This document shows positions 1 to 5,901 of a stretch of 7,505 nucleotides of DNA, one piece after another. How positions within the stretch are numbered: the first letter of the stretch is position 1; each line of letters opens with the position of its first letter. This DNA comes from JBBQKP01 sp038326995 (GTDB taxonomy: Bacteria > Planctomycetota > Phycisphaerae > Tepidisphaerales > Tepidisphaeraceae), in assembly GCA_038326995.1 (NCBI GenBank), contig JBBQKP010000166.1, forward strand, positions 1 to 7,505, in the 5' to 3' direction. The position numbers and the translations under genes are program-made. A model generated the notes under the pieces. The model was given only the letters and a program-made list of their open reading frames with translations. It had not been told where the DNA came from and did not search any database.

Positions 1-1
1 C

Positions 2-847
2 GACGCGAAGCTCGGCTGCGTCAGTTTTGATGTGGTGCTGCCGAACGGGAGTCATGAATGCAGCGCGTACCCGGGCGTGTTTATTGGTTGCGGGGCGATG
101 TTCAGGCGAAGTGCGATCGAGGCGTGCGGCGGGCTGCCCGAGGACTTCTTCATGGCGGCGGAGGAATATGTGCCCTCGCTTCGCATGCTTGATGCGGGGT
201 GGAAGGTGGAGCGAAAGACGGACTGTGTTGTGAGTCATCGCAAGACGCCCGCGAGTCGATTGGGCGCGCGCACGCTTCGCTATGATGTGCGGAATAATCT
301 CATGCTCGTGTGGCGATGTTTTTCGATGAAGCGCGCGGCCCAGTTGAGCTTCGACTGGACGCGGCGGTATTACTGGATCGCGCAGAACAACAATCAGCAC
401 GTCGCGTTCTGGCGTGGATTTTTTGAAGGCGTGATGCGCTCGCTTGCGGAAGTGTTCGATCGCAAAAGCGTAGTGTCTGAAGAGGTGGCGCGGGCGTTTC
501 TGATGGAGCCGCAAATTCGAAGGGCGATGGAAGGGCAGAGCAGAGTGATCGTGCTGGGGCTGGGCAAGAACGTCGGGCAGGTGATGCGGGTGTGCGAGGA
601 AATGAAGATTGAGGTCGCGGCGATAGTGGACGATGTGTTCGCGCGGCCGAGGTGGGAGACGTCGCGGAAATATCGTGGGGTGAAGGTGGTCGATGCGAAG
701 GAGGGAATTCGGCTGGTGGAACAAGGAAGAGTGACGGCGGCGATGGTGGGGCATGCGTCGCCCGTATTGGCACAGAAAACGAAACAGCACTGGCAGCGAT
801 TGCTCGCTATTCCAGTGCTGGATTTGTTTGAAGGATCGGCTGAGTAG
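2..847 (+). CDS. Glycosyltransferase family 2, C-terminal part (5' end outside window)
   Basis: The frame is open from the window edge to TAG at 845-847, giving 281 residues of a longer protein; the true start is upstream. Residues about 25-70 match the acceptor end of GT-A fold family 2 transferases: GVFIGCGAMFRR, then GGLPEDFF, then AAEEYVPSLRMLDAGWKV, where the acidic pair stands at the usual ED base position. Such enzymes move a sugar from a nucleotide-sugar donor onto glycans or lipids at the cytoplasmic membrane. A region rich in Trp, Arg and Tyr follows. From about residue 180 there is a second alpha/beta region, VIVLGLGKNVG...AAIVDD, resembling a Rossmann nucleotide-binding fold and ending in PVLDLFEGSAE. 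The catalytic DxD and donor site lie outside the window. The stop is 9 bases from the stop of the converging DUF3467 gene. Family assignment is fairly secure; substrate is unknown. Confidence 0.8.
   Translation, partial: DAKLGCVSFDVVLPNGSHECSAYPGVFIGCGAMFRRSAIEACGGLPEDFFMAAEEYVPSLRMLDAGWKVERKTDCVVSHRKTPASRLGARTLRYDVRNNLMLVWRCFSMKRAAQLSFDWTRRYYWIAQNNNQHVAFWRGFFEGVMRSLAEVFDRKSVVSEEVARAFLMEPQIRRAMEGQSRVIVLGLGKNVGQVMRVCEEMKIEVAAIVDDVFARPRWETSRKYRGVKVVDAKEGIRLVEQGRVTAAMVGHASPVLAQKTKQHWQRLLAIPVLDLFEGSAE
785..820 (-). terminator. Strong hairpin with U-rich tail; likely terminator of the DUF3467 gene, inside the opposing CDS
   Basis: CAGCACTGG (785-793) pairs perfectly with CCAGTGCTG (812-820). Inside it AGCGA (795-799) pairs with TCGCT (804-808) around a TTGC tetraloop, so 14 base pairs are interrupted by a small 1/3 internal loop. 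Read on the minus strand the hairpin lies 36 bases past the DUF3467 stop and is followed by TTTCGTTTTCTG, a usable U-rich tract. On the plus strand the downstream sequence is gatttgttt, a poorer tract, and transcription in that direction would still be inside the glycosyltransferase gene. The structure is visible in the sequence; termination activity is inferred. Confidence 0.6.
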
Positions 848-856
848 CGGAATCGC

Positions 857-1180
857 TTAGCGGCGCTGGCCGGGCTGAAGCGGGATCTCGCCGAACTGTT
901 GCTCGTATCGCTTGACGAGCTGAGTCAGGGAGATGGCGAGGCGCTTGGCGTTGGCATAGCTGATGACGACGCGATCGCTGACGTTGAACAGCAGTTCCTG
1001 TGCACCGGGCTTAGAGGGGTTGGGATTGGGCATATTGAAGCCCAGATCAATGACCACTTCCTCGGGTGCGGTGTGGATGCGGTAGGCGTTGGAAAAGGTG
1101 GTCTTCATGTCTTTTTCGACAAGAATGACCTGGACTTGCTGCTGGCCTTCGGCTGACGGTACTGGGGTTTCTTCTGACAT
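857..1180 (-). CDS. DUF3467 family protein
   Basis: A 107-residue protein. The pattern TTFSNAYRIHTAPEEVVIDLGFN (residues 27-49, split here as family-like S/N-x-hydrophobic-T-PEE-hydrophobic-D), followed by DRVVISYANAKRL (69-81) and YEQQFGEIP (92-100), is that of DUF3467, a short bacterial and archaeal family of unknown function. The family is usually about 90-120 residues, so this copy looks full length. No signal peptide or membrane segment is seen, so it is probably cytoplasmic. A longer frame exists upstream to 1246, but the ATG at 1180 has a good GGAGA eight bases before it and begins a typical acidic N-terminus (MSEETPV), so it is preferred. The gene is alone on its strand here and converges on the glycosyltransferase. 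Function unknown; family call confident. Confidence 0.85.
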   Translation of the reverse strand: MSEETPVPSAEGQQQVQVILVEKDMKTTFSNAYRIHTAPEEVVIDLGFNMPNPNPSKPGAQELLFNVSDRVVISYANAKRLAISLTQLVKRYEQQFGEIPLQPGQRR

Positions 1181-1391
1181 GCGACGGGTCTCCGTTAGGG
1201 TTTTGATGAACGAACGTGCTTTGTAGCCAAGAGCACGACAGTACACAAGGGATCGGCACGATTACAACACTTCTGCAGAAAAACGGGTTTGTTCCGAAAA
1301 GAGGGGTGGTGTGGATTATGGCGACGCCGCTTTTTGGGCTGCGATACCGGATTTTCGCAGGAGATCCTGATTTCAGGCCGATAAGGGTAAC
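1181..1391. other. Divergent intergenic region with small inverted repeats
   Basis: This spacer lies between the DUF3467 start and the small membrane ORF, so it should hold two promoters facing away from each other. Three dyads are visible: CGTGCT/AGCACG (1215-1220 and 1232-1237), the perfect palindrome TTCTGCAGAA (1271-1280), and CAGGA-GA-TCCTG (1358-1369). On the minus strand TTGTGT and TACAAA are spaced 17 bases apart just upstream of the DUF3467 ribosome site, a weak sigma-70-like pair. No convincing pair is seen for the plus strand. A 62-codon frame inside this region has no coding character. Confidence 0.3.
1189..1193 (-). promoter_or_regulatory. Ribosome binding site that fixes the DUF3467 start
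   Basis: The minus strand reads GGAGA followed by an 8-base spacer and ATG at 1180. This decides for the inner ATG against the 22-codon longer frame beginning at 1246. Confidence 0.65.
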
Positions 1392-1532
1392 GTGGAACTG
1401 TTGATTTACATTCCGTCCCTCATCTTGCTGGCCTGGGCGATGCTGACCATTCTGGGCGGGGAAAAGAAGCGACTTGAGTACGAAAAAATTGTCATCGCGC
1501 ACATGAAGGACGCCGCGAAGGAAAAGCCGTAA
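1392..1532 (+). CDS. Small single-pass membrane peptide, 46 residues
   Basis: GTG start at 1392 and TAA at 1530-1532. The first 22 residues are strongly hydrophobic (ELLIYIPSLILLAWAMLTIL) and would form one transmembrane helix. They are followed by GGEKKRLEYEKI and a Lys-rich amphipathic tail ending AAKEKP. This helix-plus-charged-tail design is common in true bacterial membrane miniproteins. Codon third positions are mostly G or C, as in neighbouring genes, and no overlapping gene explains the frame. AAGGG lies 4 bases before the start, a short spacing, so the initiation site is not certain; the TTG at 1401 is an alternative. A stop at 1368-1370 limits extension upstream. The family is not recognised and no function is proposed. 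Confidence 0.5.
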   Translation: MELLIYIPSLILLAWAMLTILGGEKKRLEYEKIVIAHMKDAAKEKP

Positions 1533-1568
1533 ATAGGGTTTTGGTGGATAGTTAATTCATGCCCCGTG

Positions 1569-1595
1569 CCGTCGTTATATTGACGGGCAATTTTT
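1569..1595 (+). terminator. Weak intrinsic terminator after the small membrane ORF
   Basis: CCGTC (1569-1573) pairs with GACGG (1582-1586) around an 8-base AT-rich loop, followed by GCAA and TTTTT (1591-1595). The stem is only five pairs, so activity is plausible but not strong. It sits 36 bases past the stop of the 46-codon gene. Confidence 0.35.
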
Positions 1596-1840
1596 CGCAT
1601 GTCCCGGTTGATGTAGTGAAGCGAAAAAAGTTCGCTAGAAAATGGTCGGGATGAATGGAGATGGGTCGCGCCGTTCACGAACTGGTTTCGCATTCGCTCA
1701 AACTCAAGACACCGGCGTGTCGCTGCACTAGACTTGCCGTATCATTGGAAGGCATCCGTTTTGGCACTAACGCCGCGGAGGCTGTCATCTCTGTAAGCCT
1801 GTGTGTCGATTCGTTTCTGTTCGTCATCCTCAATTCTGCC

Positions 1841-1844
1841 GGAG
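1841..1844 (+). promoter_or_regulatory. Ribosome binding site that fixes a GTG start
   Basis: GGAG lies six bases before GTG at 1851. The in-frame ATG at 1878 and the upstream start at 1803 have no comparable site, so GTG 1851 is the preferred start of the next gene. Confidence 0.55.
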
Positions 1845-1850
1845 TCACCC

Positions 1851-2903
1851 GTGGACTATCGAGAACCTAATCTTCATATGTCGCAACCCCAGAGTTCGCA
1901 ACCCCAGAGTTCGCAATCCCAAACCTCACCTGCTGCTACCGGTCCGGGCGTAAACTCGGTTTACGTCGTCGTGTTCTTGCTTGCGCTGGTGATCCTGGGC
2001 GTGGGCGTCGCATTCGCGATGCGCGGACAGGGGCTTGCGGTTCTGGCGGCGGGTTGCGTGTCGCTGGTCGCGGTATTGATTACTTGGCCGATCGCGATTC
2101 ATCTGACTTCGGGCCTGGCGTCTAAGACACAGTCTGACCTGCTCTCATCGCGGCTCGAAACCATGACATCGCGGCTCGAGCGTGTCGGTACGTCAGTCGC
2201 GATGATCGCCGACCAGCAGCTCATCAGCGATCGCGCGAAGCAGGTCGCATTCCGCGAGAAGGACCGCGAAGCGTTTCGACGTGCGATTCAGGAGGACTTG
2301 TCGAAGCAGGATTACGAGGCGGCGCTGGCGCTTGTGGACGACATGGACCGCGAGTTCGGCTACAAGGCCGAGGCGAATCGTATGCGTCATGAAGTCATTG
2401 GCAGGCGCGACGAGGCGGTGAAGCGGCAGGTCGATCAGGCCGTGATTGTCGTCGATCGTCACGTCGACGCCGAGCAGTGGCAAGCCGCGTTCAAGGAGGC
2501 GGATCGTCTCAAGGCGCTGTTTCCGAATCAGCTTCGCGTACAGAATCTTTCCGCCGACGTCGAGGCCCGACGCCAGCGCGTCAAGCAGCAGCTGCTCGCC
2601 CGCTGGACCGATCACGTCCGCGCCAAAGACCCCGATCAGGCGATCACCGTTCTGAAAAAGCTCGACATTTATCTCAACCCCACCGAGGCCAATGACCTGC
2701 AGGAAGATGCCCGCATGATCTTCAAGGAAAAGCTCGGCCAGCTCCGCTCTCGCTTCACAACGGCCGTCCAAAACCACAGTTGGAAGGACGCGGTCGTTGT
2801 CGGCGAGCAGATCATCTCCGATTTCCCAAACACGACGATGGCGCAGGAAGTAAAAAGCGCGATGGAAGCGATGAAAGAACGCGTGGCCGTGAAGAGTGCG
2901 TAA
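1851..2903 (+). CDS. Membrane-anchored protein with TPR-like helical repeats
   Basis: A 350-residue protein. Residues 11-26 are a Ser/Gln/Pro-rich linker made of SQPQS repeats. Two membrane helices follow, about 37-57 and 62-84. Residues 86-145 are charged and probably coiled coil. The rest is helical, with four similar units: QDYEAALALVDDMDREFG, EQWQAAFKEADRLKALFPN, KDPDQAITVLKKLDIYLNP and HSWKDAVVVGEQIISDFPN. Each has an aromatic or Asp, then AxxxxxxL and a closing F/Y-x-N/P turn, the spacing of degenerate tetratricopeptide repeats. A large soluble repeat domain on a membrane hairpin suggests a scaffold, but no enzyme motif is present. The GTG start is chosen from GGAG at 1841. The gene overlaps the following nucleotidyltransferase frame by 8 bases, which suggests co-transcription. 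No family name can be assigned. Confidence 0.8.
   Translation: MDYREPNLHMSQPQSSQPQSSQSQTSPAATGPGVNSVYVVVFLLALVILGVGVAFAMRGQGLAVLAAGCVSLVAVLITWPIAIHLTSGLASKTQSDLLSSRLETMTSRLERVGTSVAMIADQQLISDRAKQVAFREKDREAFRRAIQEDLSKQDYEAALALVDDMDREFGYKAEANRMRHEVIGRRDEAVKRQVDQAVIVVDRHVDAEQWQAAFKEADRLKALFPNQLRVQNLSADVEARRQRVKQQLLARWTDHVRAKDPDQAITVLKKLDIYLNPTEANDLQEDARMIFKEKLGQLRSRFTTAVQNHSWKDAVVVGEQIISDFPNTTMAQEVKSAMEAMKERVAVKSA
1881..1925 (+). repeat. Three tandem 15-bp units coding SQPQS
   Basis: TCGCAACCCCAGAGT occurs twice without a mismatch (1881-1895, 1896-1910), and a third copy (1911-1925) matches at 11 of 15 positions. The unit is five codons, so copy number changes would keep frame. It codes a flexible linker just before the first membrane helix. 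Confidence 0.85.
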
Positions 2904-4314
2904 TGGGAAGTGTGATACGTATAGACGCGGAAGACCGCTCATTAGCGGCAAATCATTCTATTTGTTCAATTGTCCTTTGTTCAACCCTCAGACCCAGCTC
3001 TCAACACGCCAACACGCGGAGTCGATCATCCGGACCCTGCGAGAGAACGGGCACGTCGCCTATCTCGCGGGCGGGTGCGTGCGCGACTTGATCCTGGGAC
3101 ACGAGCCCAAGGACTACGACGTCGCCACGGATGCACCGCCTGAGCGCGTGAAGAAACTGTTCAAGCGCACGCAGGCGGTCGGGCAGAATTTCGGCGTGGT
3201 GATTGTTCGCAGTGGTGACGATGTGGTGGAGGTCGCGACATTCAGGTCTGACGGCGATTACGACGACGGCAGGCGGCCCAGCAGCGTCAGCTTCACCACC
3301 GCAGAGCACGACGCACGCCGACGCGACTTCACGATCAACGGCCTGTTCCTCGACATTCATGTTGATGGTTCTGGCGATGACATTTTGAGCGAGACCGTCG
3401 TCGATTATGTCGGCGGGCAGGAGGACATTCGTCTGCGCATCATTCGGGCGATCGGCCGAGCCGAGGACCGATTTGCCGAGGACCATTTGCGAATGCTTCG
3501 CGCGGTTCGCTTTGCGGCGCGGTTCGGCTTTGCGATTGAGGAGAATACGAGCCGCGCGATCCAGAGCAACGCGCACAAGTTGGCTCGCATCAGCCCCGAG
3601 CGCATCGGCGACGAGCTTCGCCGAATGCTGGCAAGTGATTCGCGTGCGGTCGCGCGTGATCTGCTTAGCGAGCTCGGCCTGCTGAGTGTGATCTTTCGGC
3701 ACGTGCCCCACGGAACGCTTCAAAGCACAATGACAGCTTCGCCTGCGCATTCGGTTGACTCACTGCTCGCAAAGCTTTCGCCCAGAAATGTCGGTGATGA
3801 AGATGGCGGCTTGCCACTGGGGCTATCTCTCGCGGCGGTGTGGCTCGATCAGCAGGAAGATATTCCAGCGGCCTTAAACGAGGCGAGCATCCACGCGGCC
3901 GCCCGGGGGCTTAGGCAAACTTTGCGGCTCAGCAATGATGAATTCGACGCCTTCGTAGGCACGGTTTCATTCGCGCCGCTGTTGAATGAAGAGCCGTCCG
4001 TCGCGAGGCTCAAACGATTTCTGGCTTGCGCTCATGCGGATTCGGCGCTGCGGCTCCTGTCGGAGTTGCGGCTGGATGGATCAATCGAAATGACAAGGCG
4101 AAAGCTCGTCGAGCGGCTAGTTGAATTGAAGCGCGAGAATGATTTCGCCCCGATGCCTCTGATTACCGGCCTGGACCTGATCGGGCGTGGGCACACGCCC
4201 GGCCCGATGTTCAAACGCGTGTTGGATAGCGCTTACGACGCACAGCTCGAACACCGCGTCGCGAGCAAGGACGAAGCGCTGACGTTGGCGGAAGAATTGC
4301 TGCGCATTACGTAA
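2896..4314 (+). CDS. cca: CCA tRNA nucleotidyltransferase / poly(A) polymerase family enzyme
   Basis: Class II nucleotidyltransferase that adds or repairs the 3' CCA of tRNAs in the cytoplasm. Numbering from the GTG at 2896: AGGCVRDLILG (58-68) is the nucleotide-binding loop, PKDYDVATDA (71-80) carries the catalytic Asp pair D73 and D75, and RRDFTIN (142-148) is motif B. VGGQEDIRLRIIRAIG (172-187) and EDHLRMLRAVRFAARFGF (195-212) are the following motifs, and the RISPERIGDELRRML stretch (231-245) is motif E. The C-terminus has PLITGLDLIGRGHTPGP and a DAQLE segment, seen in many bacterial members. No HD domain is evident. The start is doubtful: relatives usually begin 20-30 residues before GGxVRD, while this GTG is 58 before it and has no clear ribosome site. 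TTG at 2962 or 2977 are alternatives. CCA-adding versus poly(A) activity cannot be separated by eye. Confidence 0.93.
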   Translation: MRNGKCDTYRRGRPLISGKSFYLFNCPLFNPQTQLSTRQHAESIIRTLRENGHVAYLAGGCVRDLILGHEPKDYDVATDAPPERVKKLFKRTQAVGQNFGVVIVRSGDDVVEVATFRSDGDYDDGRRPSSVSFTTAEHDARRRDFTINGLFLDIHVDGSGDDILSETVVDYVGGQEDIRLRIIRAIGRAEDRFAEDHLRMLRAVRFAARFGFAIEENTSRAIQSNAHKLARISPERIGDELRRMLASDSRAVARDLLSELGLLSVIFRHVPHGTLQSTMTASPAHSVDSLLAKLSPRNVGDEDGGLPLGLSLAAVWLDQQEDIPAALNEASIHAAARGLRQTLRLSNDEFDAFVGTVSFAPLLNEEPSVARLKRFLACAHADSALRLLSELRLDGSIEMTRRKLVERLVELKRENDFAPMPLITGLDLIGRGHTPGPMFKRVLDSAYDAQLEHRVASKDEALTLAEELLRIT

Positions 4315-4539
4315 TACCCGAGCGGCATCGTAAGGGTCTTTTGAAGGTCCGACCGCGACGTAGAATTCACGCACGGCCATCGTCTTCCAATTCGCATTTG
4401 GCGTCTGCGTAACATCCGTTTGAACCCCCAGCCCCTCTTCATGCAAATGCGCAGATTCGCCACATGTTTCAAAGTCGAGGTCGTTGCACCCTAATTGAAG
4501 CAGCCGCACCGCCGGCAGGCTCAGCAGGGTGATGACTAT
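4315..4539 (-). pseudogene. Possible remnant of a small lipoprotein-like gene
   Basis: Reading the minus strand from 4539, the frame codes IVITLLSLPAVRLLQLGC and then a polar segment containing DLDFETCGESAHLHEEG, and later MAVREFYVAVGPSKDP. The first part resembles the end of a lipoprotein signal peptide, with Cys at 4486-4488 after Leu-Gly. There is no start codon in front of the hydrophobic part, because a TGA stands at 4540-4542. The nearest GTG (4509) is inside it. Upstream of that TGA the same frame is open back to about 4700. At the other end the frame runs on to 4117, almost 200 bases into the CCA gene on the opposite strand, which argues against an intact gene. It may be a decayed gene or chance; confidence is low. 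Confidence 0.2.
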
Positions 4540-4606
4540 TCAGCCTTGAATAATCCGATAAGGCAACACTTCAGCCGAACGCCAGAATGTCGTGATATCT
4601 GGTCCC

Positions 4607-4659
4607 GCGACTTGTACGCAAGTCGTAGTACGATCGAAAATGCAAGCGATTCGATTGCT
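4607..4659. other. Two adjacent hairpins in the orphan region
   Basis: GCGACTTG (4607-4614) pairs with CAAGTCGT (4619-4626) around TACG, giving seven Watson-Crick pairs and one G-U. Eighteen bases on, AGCGAT (4645-4650) pairs with ATTGCT (4654-4659) around TCG with one G-U. Neither is followed by a T tract, so they are not typical terminators. They could be part of a structured RNA or a protein-binding site. Confidence 0.3.
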
Positions 4660-4747
4660 CGCGCCTATTACGGCTTGAATACAGTTCGTGGCGCCGAAAA
4701 CGTCCGAACGAATGCGATTTTATGAAAACGACTGAAGTGTTACGGTC

Positions 4748-5233
4748 ATGGTTTTTTATGATCTACCGAGCAGGATTTTGGCCGACGATAATAGGAACCG
4801 CACAATGTTTTCACATTTAGGAAGTGCATTGAACTTTTTACGAATGAGGAATGCCGAACGCCCGGACTCGTCGTCTGAAAAGTTAAGGGACATCGAAAAG
4901 GGGTTAGCACAGTCCGTCGCGGACCGGCGCTGCAAAAGGCCGAGATAGATGGACCTGAATGCACGTGATGCGAAGCCGGTCGTGGCGTTTAGATGCCAAA
5001 TCAAGACCGTCGAGAATAATCGCGAGGCCTTCCTGCTCGAAGGTTTTGACATTCCGCTCTGATGCCAGAAGCGAACCAAGTGGCTGTGTGCGGAGCCGCT
5101 GGTCGGCGAGCTGGAAGCCGACGTGAATGCGATGCGTCTGAGATCGCCGTCGGTGGGGTGTTCAATCCGGACCATGCGATTGCATGCCGATCGGTTTGTG
5201 GAATTGGAGATGGTCGATTCGAATCGTGATTAG
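4748..5233 (+). pseudogene. Plus-strand frame interrupted by two stops, possibly a decayed gene
   Basis: One reading frame from ATG 4748 is open except for TAG at 4946-4948, directly followed by ATG at 4949, and TGA at 5060-5062; it ends at TAG 5231-5233. The middle piece is 37 residues (MDLNARDAKPVV...GFDIPL). The last piece, after TGA, reads CQKRTKWLCAEPLVGELEAD and onward to VDSNRD, with codon choice much like the neighbouring genes. No family is recognised and no ribosome site is clear. It might be a gene broken by point stops or two unrelated small genes; the frame may also be noise. Confidence 0.2.
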
Positions 5234-5280
5234 ACCGTCCGCCGCACTCTAAAATGGTTTGTTGAGAAAGCAGTAAAGGT

Positions 5281-5901
5281 CTATCTTCTCAAGAACCCGA
5301 TCGCCATTCCGACCGAAGAAAAAACAGTTGACGGCAGGCGAGTTTTGACCCAGTCAAAGGCGACGTCTGAGTTGACTTTCGCCCAAGCCATACCGCTGTC
5401 GTATGCGGTCTGGGCGCCGGAGGCGTCGAGGTTGATGTTGATGAGACCTAAATATTTGAGTGACCCGAATGCGACCACGCCCAAAGCCGCGAAGATCATG
5501 AGCCACTTCAGGAACGTTCGTGCGGCCATGCCGATCGCGAAGCCGATTACGAAACTCAATCCCGCTTTCCAAGCGTGAGGCGCGAGCCATTCCCACCACG
5601 CCAGTGCGCGCTCCTGAGCGACCTCGACAGCGCTATTAATGTCGTTTCGGTCAAGAGCAGCAACGTTGACGCCGGTACCACCACCCACGCCGCCGCCCGG
5701 GATGGAGACTGCGGCTCGTTGCGTCGTGGCCGCCTGTGGTGAGCCGTTCAGAAACAGGCTCGCGCCATGGCCGGTGAGACCAAAGAGTGTCAGGAGAGTT
5801 CCAAGCCAGAGGAGCTTTTTCTTCCACGAGCTCATGACGACAAAGCCGTCGATGAACTTTTGGGTCGGCGACTTCGAGGTGATGGATAGTGAATCGGTCA
5901 T
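5281..5901 (-). CDS. FUN14 domain-containing membrane protein
   Basis: A 206-residue membrane protein. A first helix lies at about 28-51 after a basic WKKK, then a Gly-rich linker (GGGVGGGTG, about 69-77). The C-terminal half matches the FUN14 family: GLSFVIGFAIGMAARTF (about 114-130, the GFxxG helix), LKWLMIFAALGVVAFGSL (131-148), KYLGLININ (149-157), and a last helix with LPSTVFSSVGMAIGFLRR. In eukaryotes FUNDC1 sits in the outer mitochondrial membrane; the bacterial members have no established role. The ATG at 5901 is chosen because it overlaps the stop of the upstream gene as ATGA, a sign of translational coupling; a longer frame to 6039 is inside that gene. It is last in a minus-strand membrane cluster with a PAP2 phosphatase. 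Family call good, function unknown. Confidence 0.75.
   Translation of the reverse strand: MTDSLSITSKSPTQKFIDGFVVMSSWKKKLLWLGTLLTLFGLTGHGASLFLNGSPQAATTQRAAVSIPGGGVGGGTGVNVAALDRNDINSAVEVAQERALAWWEWLAPHAWKAGLSFVIGFAIGMAARTFLKWLMIFAALGVVAFGSLKYLGLININLDASGAQTAYDSGMAWAKVNSDVAFDWVKTRLPSTVFSSVGMAIGFLRR

Larger units (their letters stand above)
1533..1850 (+). other. Intergenic leader before the helical-repeat membrane gene
   Basis: This 318-base stretch holds the weak terminator above and then a set of overlapping dyads: TTTTTCGC (1591-1598) can pair with GCGAAAAA (1621-1628), or GCGAA (1621-1625) can pair instead with TTCGC (1631-1635). The promoter of the downstream gene should lie in the last 200 bases, but I find no clear -35/-10 pair. 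A 71-codon frame from 1655 has no ribosome site and runs into the next gene; I do not regard it as real. Confidence 0.3.
4315..5280. other. 966-base region without a confident gene
   Basis: This lies between the converging CCA enzyme and FUN14-protein genes. No frame on either strand gives a recognisable full-length protein. Two stretches look partly coding and are listed separately: a minus-strand frame at 4315-4539 and a plus-strand frame at 4748-5233 broken by two stops. Two small hairpins occur at 4607-4659. The middle part (about 4560-4880) appears richer in A and T than its surroundings. A perfect palindrome ATTACGTAAT spans the CCA-gene stop (4306-4315). TTGAGAA (5262-5268) and TTCTCAA (5286-5292) form a weak dyad over the stop of the FUN14 gene. 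It could be a decayed gene region or a non-coding transcript. Confidence 0.4.

Noticed and set aside
300..773. Long minus-strand frame opposite the glycosyltransferase
   Set aside because: Ser/Pro/Arg/Ala-rich composition typical of the antisense of a GC-rich gene; no motif or start site.
1211..1224. Sequence resembling a Gram-positive-type SOS box (CGAAC...TTTG)
   Set aside because: Only a partial match, and the adjacent DUF3467 gene has no known damage-response link; chance is likelier.
1655..1870. 71-codon plus-strand frame before the helical-repeat gene
   Set aside because: No ribosome site, overlaps the next gene start, and composition is not protein-like.
2193..2951. 252-codon minus-strand frame opposite the helical-repeat gene
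   Set aside because: Antisense shadow in the mirrored codon phase; the plus frame has membrane helices, repeats and a ribosome site.
3001..3750. 249-codon minus-strand frame opposite the CCA gene
   Set aside because: The plus strand encodes unmistakable nucleotidyltransferase motifs; the minus frame has none.
4495..4725. 76-codon plus-strand frame
   Set aside because: No ribosome site, no family resemblance and atypical codon use; likely chance.
4756..5175. 139-codon minus-strand frame in the orphan region
   Set aside because: Ser/Arg/Phe-rich with no recognisable motif, no ribosome site, and opposed by a more coding-like plus frame.
5208..5230. TTCGAAT within a dyad-like context, resembling a tRNA T-loop
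   Set aside because: Flanking bases do not form a T-stem and no cloverleaf or acceptor stem can be drawn.
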